From Caulobacteraceae bacterium UBA6225 (GTDB taxonomy: Bacteria > Pseudomonadota > Alphaproteobacteria > Caulobacterales > Caulobacteraceae): 11,977 nucleotides of DNA. Shown piece after piece: positions 5,385 to 11,855 of the stretch. How positions within the stretch are numbered: the stretch's first letter is position 1; the number at the start of each line of letters is the position of its first letter. The stretch spans positions 1-11,977 of the forward strand of contig DJWR01000081.1 of the NCBI GenBank assembly GCA_002441055.1. Direction: 5' to 3'. Below the pieces are notes generated by a model. The model saw only the letters and a program-made list of their open reading frames with translations. It had not been told where the DNA came from and did no database searches. Made by a program: the position numbers and the translations under genes.

Positions 5385-6770
5385 ATGACAGACTCAACCG
5401 CCCCTGGGGCGATAAATCCGGCCCCGGCCACAGGGGAGCCTGAGGGCATCACCCCCCTGGCCAAACCTGTCCGGACCTATGCCTTGAGCCTTCTGCTCGG
5501 CATCTACACGATCAATTTCCTGGACCGCCAGGTGGTCAACATCCTGGCCGAACCCATCAAGCAGGACCTCGGCCTGGCTGACTGGCAGCTCGGCCTCATG
5601 AGCGGCCTGGCCTTTGCCCTCTTCTACACTGTGCTGGGCATCCCCATTGCTCGCCTGGCCGAGCGGGGCAATCGCCCGCTGATCATCGGATCGGCCGTGG
5701 CGTTGTGGAGCTGTTTCACCGCGCTATGCGGCGTGGCTCAGAATTTCATCCAGCTGATCCTGTTCCGTATCGGCGTGGGCGTGGGTGAAGCGGGCTGCAC
5801 CCCGCCGGCCCACTCGCTGATCAGCGACTATGTGCCCAAGGAGCAGCGCTCTACGGCGCTGGCCTTCTACTCCATGGGTACGCCCATCGGCGGCCTGTTG
5901 GGCCTGATCTTCGGGGGGCTGATCGCCGACGCCTATGGCTGGCGCGCCGCCTTTTTCGTGGCCGGCGTCCCGGGCATCCTGTTCGCCATTCTGGCCATCT
6001 TCACCCTGCCTGAGCCCCGCAAGGAGCTCGCCCGTCGGACCAACAAGATCCAGGCCAACTCGGCCACCTTCCCGGAGACGATGAAGTTCCTCAAGGGTCG
6101 CAAGACCTTCTGGTACATCTCCTTCGCCGCGGCGATCAAAGCCTTCATCGGCTATGGTCACGCCCCCTTCACCGCCTCGTTCTTCCTGCGGAATTACCCC
6201 GACCAGGTGCAGTCCCTGGCGTCCACCGTGGGCGCGACGGTCGGCTATAACCTGCAGTCGATCGGCTTCCTGGGCCTGGCCCTTGGCCTGATGTCGGGCA
6301 CAGCCGGCGCGCTGGGCTCCTGGCTCGGCGGCTTCATCGCCGACAAGTTCGCCGCCCGCGACCTGCGCGCCCAGATGGTCGCCCCGGCGCTCGCCTCGCT
6401 GATCACCATCCCGATCTATATCGCCGCGGTGACCATCGGGAGCGTGCCCCTGGCTCTGCTGCTGCTGACCGTCAACGGCCTGCTTGGCACCATCTGGTAT
6501 GGGCCGGTCTATGGGACGGCGCAGTCCATCGTGCCGCCGCACATGCGGGCCACCACCTCGGCCATCCTGCTGTTCATCATCAACCTGATCGGCCTGGGCC
6601 TTGGGCCGCTCGCCGTGGGTCTGATCAGCGACTACTTCGCTGTGGGCATGAACATGGGCTCGGCCGAAGGCATCCGCTGGGCGCTGATCGTCTCGTCGAG
6701 CTTCGGCCTGATCGCCTTCTACTGCTTCTGGCGGGCCACCCAGACGATCCGCGAAGACCACGTGGGCTGA
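5385..6770 (+). CDS. Spinster-like MFS transporter (first of a tandem pair)
   Basis: 461 residues with about twelve hydrophobic segments. The spinster-type hallmarks are clear: INFLDRQVVN in TM1 (D47-R48), the motif-A loop GIPIARLAERGNR between TM2 and TM3, and GVGVGEAG followed by PPAHSLISDY in TM4. A cytoplasmic loop follows LPEPRKELARRTNK, joining the two halves. This group is annotated as lipid/organic-acid or unknown-substrate carriers in alphaproteobacteria; the substrate cannot be read from sequence. The start ATG 5385 has AGGAGA (5371-5376) 8 bases upstream, while the frame extends meaninglessly back into the antisense of the GST gene. The next gene is a close paralog, so this is a tandem duplication; a GC-rich hairpin separates the two. 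Confidence 0.93.
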   Translation: MTDSTAPGAINPAPATGEPEGITPLAKPVRTYALSLLLGIYTINFLDRQVVNILAEPIKQDLGLADWQLGLMSGLAFALFYTVLGIPIARLAERGNRPLIIGSAVALWSCFTALCGVAQNFIQLILFRIGVGVGEAGCTPPAHSLISDYVPKEQRSTALAFYSMGTPIGGLLGLIFGGLIADAYGWRAAFFVAGVPGILFAILAIFTLPEPRKELARRTNKIQANSATFPETMKFLKGRKTFWYISFAAAIKAFIGYGHAPFTASFFLRNYPDQVQSLASTVGATVGYNLQSIGFLGLALGLMSGTAGALGSWLGGFIADKFAARDLRAQMVAPALASLITIPIYIAAVTIGSVPLALLLLTVNGLLGTIWYGPVYGTAQSIVPPHMRATTSAILLFIINLIGLGLGPLAVGLISDYFAVGMNMGSAEGIRWALIVSSSFGLIAFYCFWRATQTIREDHVG

Positions 6771-6777
6771 TCTGGCT

Positions 6778-6807
6778 CCGCCCGGCGCCCCAGGGGGCGT
6801 CGGGCGG
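6778..6807 (+). terminator. Strong GC hairpin between the two MFS genes
   Basis: The 5' arm (6778-6791) pairs with 6794-6807 through 14 positions with a single G-T wobble, though the two-base loop AG means the innermost pair would open. It begins 8 bases after the first MFS stop. No T-run follows, so it may slow rather than end transcription, or protect the upstream mRNA from 3' decay. Confidence 0.5.
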
Positions 6808-6891
6808 GCCCCTCATGGCTCTGGCGTCGGCTCGACACCTGTGTCCAACTGCCTCTCCATAAGAACGAAAATCCGTTCGGGGGAGGGATTC

Positions 6892-8352
6892 TTGACTGCC
6901 ATCGACGCTGGCGCGGCTGCGCCGCCAAAACCTCAGTTCTCTGAGGGATACAAGACCACGGTCCTGGGCCTGCTGGTCCTGGCCTACACCTTCAACTTCA
7001 TCGATCGCACGATCATCTCGACCATTGGTCAGGCGATCAAGGTCGACCTCGGTCTCACCGACACGCAGCTCGGCCTGCTCGGCGGCCTGGCCTTCGCCCT
7101 GCTCTACACCACCCTGGGGATCCCGATCGCCCGGCTGGCCGAGCGCGGCAACCGGGTCAACATCATCTCGATCTCCATGGTGATCTGGTCGGCCTTCACC
7201 GCGCTCTGCGGCATGGCCAACAATTTCCTGATGCTGATTCTCTTCCGCCTGGGCGTGGGCGTGGGCGAGGCTGGCCTGTCCCCGCCAGCCCACTCCCTGA
7301 TCAGCGACTATTACGAGCCCAAGCGGCGGGCCACGGCCCTGTCGATCTACTCCTTCGGCATTCCGCTGGGCACCATGTTCGGCGCTGTGGCCGGCGGCTG
7401 GCTGGCCCAGAACATCTCCTGGCGCGCCGCCTTCGTCCTGGTGGGCCTGCCAGGGATTTTGGTGGCTATCGCCCTCAAGATCTTCGTGAAGGAGCCGCCG
7501 CGGGGCTATTCCGAACAGGTGGCGGTCGTCGACACCCCGGTGCTCGAGGGGGAGGAGACCGTGCCGCCGGTGGCGATCAAGCCGCCATCCATCCTGGCGG
7601 TGGCCAAGCGGATCTTCGGCCGCTGGGGCTTCTTCCACATGGTGGCGGGGATCACTGTCGCCTCCTTCGCCAGCTACGGCACCGGCCAGTACCAGGCCGC
7701 ATACTTCATCCGCATGTTCGGTCTGGACCTGGCCACCGTCGGCCTGATCTTCGGCCTGGTGGGCGGCGTCGCCGCCGGCGTCGGCACGCTGCTGGGCGGC
7801 TTCCTCACTGACTGGGCCGGCAAGCGGTCGGGGCGCTGGTACGCCCTTGTCCCGGCGCTGGGCCTGCTCATCGCCTGCCCGCTCTACATCCTCGTCTATC
7901 TGCAGAATGACTGGCGCTGGGCCGCGGCCCTGCTGCTGCTGCCGGGCATCTTCCACTACACCTATCTGGGCCCGACCTTCGGGGTGATCCAGAATGCGGT
8001 GTCCCTGCGCATGCGGGCTACCGCCACGGCCCTGCTGTTCTTCGTCCTGAACCTGATCGCGCTGGGCTTTGGCCCGCCCTTCTGCGGCTGGTGCATCGAC
8101 ATGATCAGCCAGCACCTGTTCGCCGCCAATAACATGGGAGACTTCTTCACCCTGTGCCCCGGCGGCGTGGGCGCGCCAGGCGCGGGCCCTGTCGTCGACG
8201 CCGCCTGCCGGGCGGCCATCGCGGAGGGATCAAGACAGGGGATCATCTGGAACCTGCTGATCTATGCCTGGGCCGGCGTCCACTACCTGCTGGCGGCCAT
8301 CACGCTTCCAAAGGACATGGCCACAGCGCTGGCGGCGTCGGGGGAAGACTGA
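6892..8352 (+). CDS. Spinster-like MFS transporter (second of a tandem pair)
   Basis: 486 residues with the same landmarks as the gene before it: FNFIDRTIIS in TM1 (D38-R39), GIPIARLAERGNR, GVGVGEAG and PPAHSLISDY. It is a paralog, longer mainly near the C-terminus, where an extra loop before the last membrane helix contains two cysteines (TLCPGG and DAACRA) and could form a disulfide if periplasmic. I place the start at TTG 6892 because GGGAGG (6880-6886) lies about 5 bases upstream and the product then begins MTAIDAG; the GTG at 6841 gives a basic 17-residue addition without a ribosome site. The substrate is unknown. It is followed 62 bp later by purB; whether they share a transcript is unclear because a promoter-like element lies between them. 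Confidence 0.9.
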   Translation: MTAIDAGAAAPPKPQFSEGYKTTVLGLLVLAYTFNFIDRTIISTIGQAIKVDLGLTDTQLGLLGGLAFALLYTTLGIPIARLAERGNRVNIISISMVIWSAFTALCGMANNFLMLILFRLGVGVGEAGLSPPAHSLISDYYEPKRRATALSIYSFGIPLGTMFGAVAGGWLAQNISWRAAFVLVGLPGILVAIALKIFVKEPPRGYSEQVAVVDTPVLEGEETVPPVAIKPPSILAVAKRIFGRWGFFHMVAGITVASFASYGTGQYQAAYFIRMFGLDLATVGLIFGLVGGVAAGVGTLLGGFLTDWAGKRSGRWYALVPALGLLIACPLYILVYLQNDWRWAAALLLLPGIFHYTYLGPTFGVIQNAVSLRMRATATALLFFVLNLIALGFGPPFCGWCIDMISQHLFAANNMGDFFTLCPGGVGAPGAGPVVDAACRAAIAEGSRQGIIWNLLIYAWAGVHYLLAAITLPKDMATALAASGED

Positions 8353-8362
8353 CCCCTTCACC

Positions 8363-8390
8363 TTGACAGGCGGGCGCCTTGGCCTCCATC
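8363..8390 (+). promoter_or_regulatory. Candidate promoter for purB
   Basis: TTGACAG at 8363-8369 closely fits the Caulobacter-type -35 (TTGACGS). After 13 bases comes CCTCCATC (8383-8390), a partial match to the GCTAnAWC -10 with legal spacing. It would place the start around 8397, just before the AAGGAG ribosome site at 8402-8407, and agrees with initiation of purB at 8415. Confidence 0.4.
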
Positions 8391-8414
8391 AGCCGGTGTC
8401 CAAGGAGCCCGCCC

Positions 8415-9719
8415 ATGATCCCCCGCTACGCCCGCGCCGACGCCGCCGACATCTGGTCCCCCCAGACCCGGTTCAAGATCATGTTCGAGATCGAGGCGCA
8501 TGCGGCTGACGCCATGGCCGAGCTGGGGGTCATCCCCAAGGAGGCCGCGCAGACCATCTGGGCCAAGGGCCGCGACGTAGTCTGGGACGCCGAGCGCATC
8601 GACGCCATCGAGCGCGAGGTGAAGCACGACGTCATCGCCTTCCTGACCCACGTCACCGAGGTGGTCGGGCCTGAGGCCCGCTTCCTGCACCAGGGCATGA
8701 CCTCGTCGGACGTCAACGACACCGCGCTCGCCGTCCAGCTCAGCCGGGCCACCGACATCCTGATCGAGGACGTGGACCTGGTCCTCGCCGCCCTGAAGAA
8801 GCGGGCCTTCGAACACCGCATGACGCCCTGCGTCGGCCGCAGCCACGCCATCCACGCCGAACCCACCACCTTCGGCCTGAAGCTCGCCGGGCACTATGCC
8901 GAGTTCCAGCGCGCCAAGGAGCGCTTGGCCATGGCCAGGTTCGAGATCGCCACCTGCGCCATCTCCGGCGCCGTGGGCACCTTCGCCAATGTCTCGCCCC
9001 AGGTCGAAGCCCATGTGGCCGAAAAAATGGGCCTGGCGGTCGAACCGGTCTCCACCCAGGTGATTCCGCGAGACCGACACGCGGCCTATTTCTGCGCGCT
9101 CGCCGTCGTCGCCTCATCCATCGAGCGTCTGGCCGTCGAGATCCGCCACCTGCAGCGCACCGAGGTGCTGGAGGCCGAGGAAGCCTTCGATGTGGGCCAG
9201 AAGGGCTCCAGCGCCATGCCCCACAAGCGCAACCCGATCCTGACCGAAAACCTGACGGGCCTCGCCCGCCTGATCCGCTCGGCCGCCGTGCCGGCCCTGG
9301 AGAATGTAGCCCTCTGGCACGAGCGCGACATCAGCCATTCCTCGGTGGAGCGCGGCATCGCGCCCGACGCTACCATCCACATGGACTTCGCCCTGCGTCG
9401 CCTGGCCGGGGTCATGGAGCGGCTGGTGGTCTATCCGGAGAACATGGCCAAGAACCTCGACCGCCTGGGGGGCCTCGTTCATTCCCAGCGGGTCCTGCTG
9501 GCCCTGACCCAGAAGGGCTCCTCACGGGAGGGCGGCTATGCTGCTGTCCAGCGCAACGCCATGAAGGTCTGGCGCGGCGAGGGCAACTTCCTGGACTTCC
9601 TGAAGGCCGATCCCGAGATCACCCTGGCCGATGAGGAGCTCGAGGCCCTGTTCGACCTCGGCTACCACTTCAAGCATGTGGACACCGTCTTCGCCCGGGT
9701 CTTCGGCGAGCAGGCTTAA
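8415..9719 (+). CDS. purB: Adenylosuccinate lyase
   Basis: 434 residues, the usual length of the short bacterial PurB form. It cleaves SAICAR to AICAR and adenylosuccinate to AMP, each with loss of fumarate, as a cytoplasmic homotetramer. Signature regions in order: KHD at 70-72 (substrate-binding His), MTSSDVND at 95-102, GRSHAIHAEPT at 141-151 with the catalytic His likely H147, and the superfamily signature GSSAMPHKRNP at 264-274 carrying the catalytic serine on the flexible loop. ERDISHSSVER near residue 312 is also conserved. ATG 8415 has AAGGAG 7 bases upstream; a longer frame to 8379 has no ribosome site. It is separated from purC by the convergent/divergent zeta-subunit gene, so the two consecutive pathway enzymes are not in one operon here. 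Confidence 0.97.
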   Translation: MIPRYARADAADIWSPQTRFKIMFEIEAHAADAMAELGVIPKEAAQTIWAKGRDVVWDAERIDAIEREVKHDVIAFLTHVTEVVGPEARFLHQGMTSSDVNDTALAVQLSRATDILIEDVDLVLAALKKRAFEHRMTPCVGRSHAIHAEPTTFGLKLAGHYAEFQRAKERLAMARFEIATCAISGAVGTFANVSPQVEAHVAEKMGLAVEPVSTQVIPRDRHAAYFCALAVVASSIERLAVEIRHLQRTEVLEAEEAFDVGQKGSSAMPHKRNPILTENLTGLARLIRSAAVPALENVALWHERDISHSSVERGIAPDATIHMDFALRRLAGVMERLVVYPENMAKNLDRLGGLVHSQRVLLALTQKGSSREGGYAAVQRNAMKVWRGEGNFLDFLKADPEITLADEELEALFDLGYHFKHVDTVFARVFGEQA

Positions 9720-9734
9720 GACGCCTAAGGCTCC

Positions 9735-9769
9735 ATAAGAAAGGGCGGCCGCCGTCTCCGGCGCCGCCC
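9735..9769 (-). terminator. Intrinsic terminator of the zeta-subunit gene
   Basis: The hairpin 9743-9769 pairs GGGCGG with CCGCCC and CGCCG with CGGCG around the loop TCTC, with one bulged C. Read on the minus strand it is followed by TTTCTTAT (9742-9735), as in a Rho-independent terminator. On the plus strand no T-run follows, so it mainly serves the minus-strand gene, though it may also affect purB mRNA ends. Confidence 0.7.
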
Positions 9770-9822
9770 ATCTTCAGTCGTCAATGAGTTCCACAGTGCG
9801 GCCAGCGCCGCCCTGGATTGGC

Positions 9823-10146
9823 CTATTGGTCGCTGCGGACCTGCTCGCGGGCCTGGGCCATGAATTCGTCCATCTTCATGCGGACCTCGCCCTCGGAGAC
9901 CTGGACGCCAGATCCCTTGAGGTCTTCGAAGACCTTGCGCAGCACGTCTTCTTCGCCGGGCTGCTCCAGATCGGAGCGCACCACGGCCTGGGCATAGGTC
10001 GCCACGCGATCCTCGGCCAGACCCATCAGGCCAGCCGCCCACTCGCCAAGCATGCGGTTGCGCCGCGCGCTGGCCTTGAATTCCTGTTCCTGATCGAGCG
10101 CGAACTTCCTTTCGAAGCCCTTCTCACGATCGTCAAACGTGGTCAT
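9823..10146 (-). CDS. DUF1476 protein, F1Fo-ATP synthase inhibitor subunit zeta
   Basis: 107 residues, typical of the alphaproteobacterial DUF1476 / ATPase zeta family. It opens MTTFDDREKGFERKFALDQE; in Paracoccus denitrificans the corresponding N-terminal segment is the inhibitory region that blocks ATP hydrolysis by F1. Next come the conserved FKASARRNRMLGEWAA, GL and AYAQAVV-like (TYAQAVVRSD) helices and an acidic four-helix C-terminal part. It therefore probably prevents wasteful ATP hydrolysis when membrane energy falls; strength of inhibition varies between lineages and cannot be read here. ATG 10146 follows GGGGA at about 4 bases; the frame continues 57 residues upstream without family character, and is rejected. 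The gene is divergent from purC and ends at a clear intrinsic terminator. Confidence 0.9.
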   Translation of the reverse strand: MTTFDDREKGFERKFALDQEQEFKASARRNRMLGEWAAGLMGLAEDRVATYAQAVVRSDLEQPGEEDVLRKVFEDLKGSGVQVSEGEVRMKMDEFMAQAREQVRSDQ

Positions 10147-10266
10147 GCGTTCCCCGATATCCGGTATTTTCAGGCTGCATACCTCCCGTCGGCCCGCCCC
10201 GCAATCGAAACAGGCCACTTGCCTGACGTTCGCATCCGCGACGAAGCAACGCGCGGCCAAGCCTGA

Positions 10267-10281
10267 GCGCAAGGTTTGCGC
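10267..10281. promoter_or_regulatory. Dyad GCGCAA-GGT-TTGCGC upstream of purC
   Basis: Perfect 6-bp arms around a 3-base centre, in the intergenic region between the divergent zeta-subunit and purC genes. The half-sites CGCAA/TTGCG are those of LacI/PurR-type operators (the enterobacterial PurR box has a 4-base centre), but PurR itself is not expected in this lineage. It overlaps a weak -35-like TTGCGC (10276-10281) that precedes GCTAAT (10297-10302) by about 15 bases. It could be an operator or an RNA hairpin of the leader. Confidence 0.35.
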
Positions 10282-10342
10282 ATGGCGCGCCCATCCGCTA
10301 ATTTCCGCCCGCCTCATGTCGAACGAGAGGCCGAGTCGGAAC

Positions 10343-10372
10343 CGCGCGTGGAGACCGCTGCGCGCGTTTTTT
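10343..10372 (+). terminator. Intrinsic terminator in the purC leader (candidate attenuator)
   Basis: CGCGCGTGG (10343-10351) pairs with CTGCGCGCG (10358-10366), allowing two G-T wobbles, around the loop AGACCG, and is directly followed by six T residues (10367-10372). It points toward purC and ends 46 bases before the purC ATG. A terminator facing into an essential biosynthetic gene suggests either the 3' end of a small RNA or conditional termination. CCGCGCGT (10342-10349) is also exactly complementary to ACGCGCGG at 10249-10256, which could form a competing antiterminator. Confidence 0.6.
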
Positions 10373-10418
10373 CATTTCCGATGGCGGCAAGCCCTCGTTC
10401 TGGGAGAAGGCGTTGCAG

Positions 10419-11174
10419 ATGACCCGCCGCAAAAAGATCTACGAGGGCAAGGCCAAGATCCTCTACGAGGGTCCCGAGCCCGGCACCTTGATCCAGTACT
10501 TCAAGGACGACACCACCGCCTTCGACGCGACCAAGAAGGCCGTGCTGGAGGGCAAGGGCGTCATCAACAACCGCATCAGCGAGTTCGTGATGACCCGGCT
10601 GAACTCCATCGGGGTGCAGAACCACTTCATCAAGCGGCTGAACCTGCGCGAGCAGCTGATCCGCGAGGTGGAGATCATTCCGCTGGAGGTGGTGTGCCGC
10701 AACATCGCCGCCGGCTCGCTCTCCACCCGGCTAGGGCTGCCTGAAGGCCAGGCCCTGCCCCGCTCGATCATCGAGTTCTTCCTGAAGGACGACAAGCTCC
10801 ACGACCCCATGGTCACCGAGGAGCACATCACCGCCTTCAACTGGGCCTCGACCCAGGAGATCGACGACATCATGGCGCTCACCCTGCGGGTGAACGACTA
10901 CCTCACCGGCATGTTCGGCGCGGTCGGCATCACCCTGGTGGATTTCAAGATCGAGTTCGGCCGCGTTTGGGAGAACGATTTCGGTCGCGTCATCCTGGCC
11001 GACGAGATCAGCCCCGATTCCTGCCGCCTGTGGGATTCGACGACCAATGAGAAGCTCGACAAGGATCGCTTCCGCCGCGACCTGGGCGATGTGATCGAGA
11101 GCTACACCGAGGTGGCGCGCCGCCTGGGCATCATGAAAGAGATGCCCACCGTGATCCAAGGAGGACTGCACTAG
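10419..11174 (+). CDS. purC: SAICAR synthase (phosphoribosylaminoimidazole-succinocarboxamide synthase)
   Basis: 251 residues, the usual single-domain bacterial form. It joins aspartate to CAIR using ATP, giving SAICAR, the substrate of PurB. Visible motifs in order: KIYEGKAK (6-13, ATP-binding loop), GVINNRISEF (47-56), signature 1 IPLEVVCRNIAAGSL (87-101), DDKLHDPMVTEEHI (124-137), signature 2 LVDFKIEFG (173-181) and LADEISPDSCRLWD (193-206), all intact. ATG 10419 follows AAGG at 8 bases; a TTG two codons earlier is less likely. It heads a run purC-purS-lipoprotein-purQ with overlapping or close junctions. Its 270-bp leader, shared with the divergent zeta gene, carries a dyad and an intrinsic-terminator hairpin that could regulate the operon. 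Confidence 0.97.
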   Translation: MTRRKKIYEGKAKILYEGPEPGTLIQYFKDDTTAFDATKKAVLEGKGVINNRISEFVMTRLNSIGVQNHFIKRLNLREQLIREVEIIPLEVVCRNIAAGSLSTRLGLPEGQALPRSIIEFFLKDDKLHDPMVTEEHITAFNWASTQEIDDIMALTLRVNDYLTGMFGAVGITLVDFKIEFGRVWENDFGRVILADEISPDSCRLWDSTTNEKLDKDRFRRDLGDVIESYTEVARRLGIMKEMPTVIQGGLH

Positions 11175-11413
11175 TGAAGGCCAAGGTCCACGTCTTCCTC
11201 AAGCCGGGCGTCCTGGACGTCCAGGGCAAGGCTGTTGAGCAGGCCCTGCATGGCCTGGGCTGGTCGGGCGTCGAGGGTGTCCGCGTCGGCAAGACCATCG
11301 AATTCGATCTGGCTGCCGCCGACCGGGCCGCCGCCGAGGCCGAGGTCAAGGCCATGTGCGACAAGCTTTTGGCCAATACGGTCATCGAAAGCTACCGGGT
11401 CGAGCTGGCGTGA
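11174..11413 (+). CDS. purS: Phosphoribosylformylglycinamidine synthase subunit PurS
   Basis: 79 residues, full length. PurS bridges PurL and PurQ in the multi-subunit FGAM synthase and is thought to help ammonia transfer. The pattern KAKVHVFLKPGVLDVQGKAV, then ALHGLGWSGVEGVRVGKTIEFDL, is diagnostic. It starts with GTG at 11174, sharing one base with the purC stop TAG, and AAGGAGG (11158-11164) lies 9 bases upstream, the best ribosome site of the window. Its stop overlaps the GTG of the following lipoprotein gene (GTGA). The partner purQ begins at 11856; purL is beyond the window. Confidence 0.96.
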   Translation: MKAKVHVFLKPGVLDVQGKAVEQALHGLGWSGVEGVRVGKTIEFDLAAADRAAAEAEVKAMCDKLLANTVIESYRVELA

Positions 11414-11796
11414 AGCGCTGGGGCGCCCTGGCGCCTGGCCTGCTGGCCCTTGGCCTTGCGGCCTGTTCGGCGCCTGCGCCTGAGCCGGTGGTGGCCTTCG
11501 ATCTGGATTGCGCGGAGGGTTTTGACTCAATCCGGAACCAGATCCTCGCCCGACCTGGCGTGACGCCGGCCCCGGACGCCCCCGGAGAGCCCTACGAGAT
11601 CTTCAATGAAGACAGCGGACGGGCCTCCTACATATTCACCCGGCCCGAGGCTCCGGCCCACCCGGCGGTGTTCGTCCAGACCGCAACGCGGCGGAACGGC
11701 GAACGGGTGATGGAACATGAGGGCTGCGCCCTGGGCGATCCTGCCGCCTATGACCAGCTTCTCGCCTACTGGGAGTCCCTCGCCGCGGCGCGGTGA
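11410..11796 (+). CDS. Small lipoprotein of unknown function between purS and purQ
   Basis: 128 residues, not a recognised family. The N-terminus is a clear lipoprotein signal: KRW, hydrophobic core APGLLALGLAA and lipobox LAAC with the modified Cys at 19, followed by a short Pro/Ala linker. The mature part has Cys34 (DLDCAEGF) and Cys106 (HEGCALGD), probably a disulfide in the periplasm, plus aromatic-rich segments GRASYIFTRP and HPAVFVQTAT that suggest a small beta-rich domain. The start is GTG 11410, overlapping the purS stop as GTGA, so its translation appears coupled to purS; a longer frame to 11356 would run through purS in another phase. A cell-envelope protein coupled to a cytosolic pathway is unusual. 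59 bp separate it from purQ. Confidence 0.8.
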   Translation: MKRWGALAPGLLALGLAACSAPAPEPVVAFDLDCAEGFDSIRNQILARPGVTPAPDAPGEPYEIFNEDSGRASYIFTRPEAPAHPAVFVQTATRRNGERVMEHEGCALGDPAAYDQLLAYWESLAAAR

Positions 11797-11855
11797 CGAC
11801 CAGCCTCCCCGGCTCCGGCCGGCTCAATTTTGGAACGACCAGGTTCGAACGCGAC

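Noticed and set aside
6841..6891. GTG 6841 as start of the second MFS gene
   Set aside because: No ribosome site precedes it and the added residues (SNCLSIRTKIRSGEGF) are not transporter-like; TTG 6892 has GGGAGG at the right distance.
5724..8115. Long minus-strand frames antisense to both MFS genes (345 and 496 codons)
   Set aside because: They are mirror frames of high-G+C transporter genes: Asp/Gln/Gly/Arg-rich, no domain, no ribosome site, and the plus-strand reading is unmistakable MFS.
10316..10744. Plus-strand frame from ATG 10316 through the purC leader as a leader peptide
   Set aside because: It has no ribosome site and continues far into purC out of phase before stopping, unlike a leader peptide; its length is explained by G+C bias.
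11809..11831. CCGG-CTCCGG-CCGG followed by TTTT between the lipoprotein gene and purQ as a terminator
   Set aside because: The stem is 4 bp of a self-complementary tetramer and the T-run is 5 bases away; a terminator before purQ would cut the operon, so evidence is too weak.
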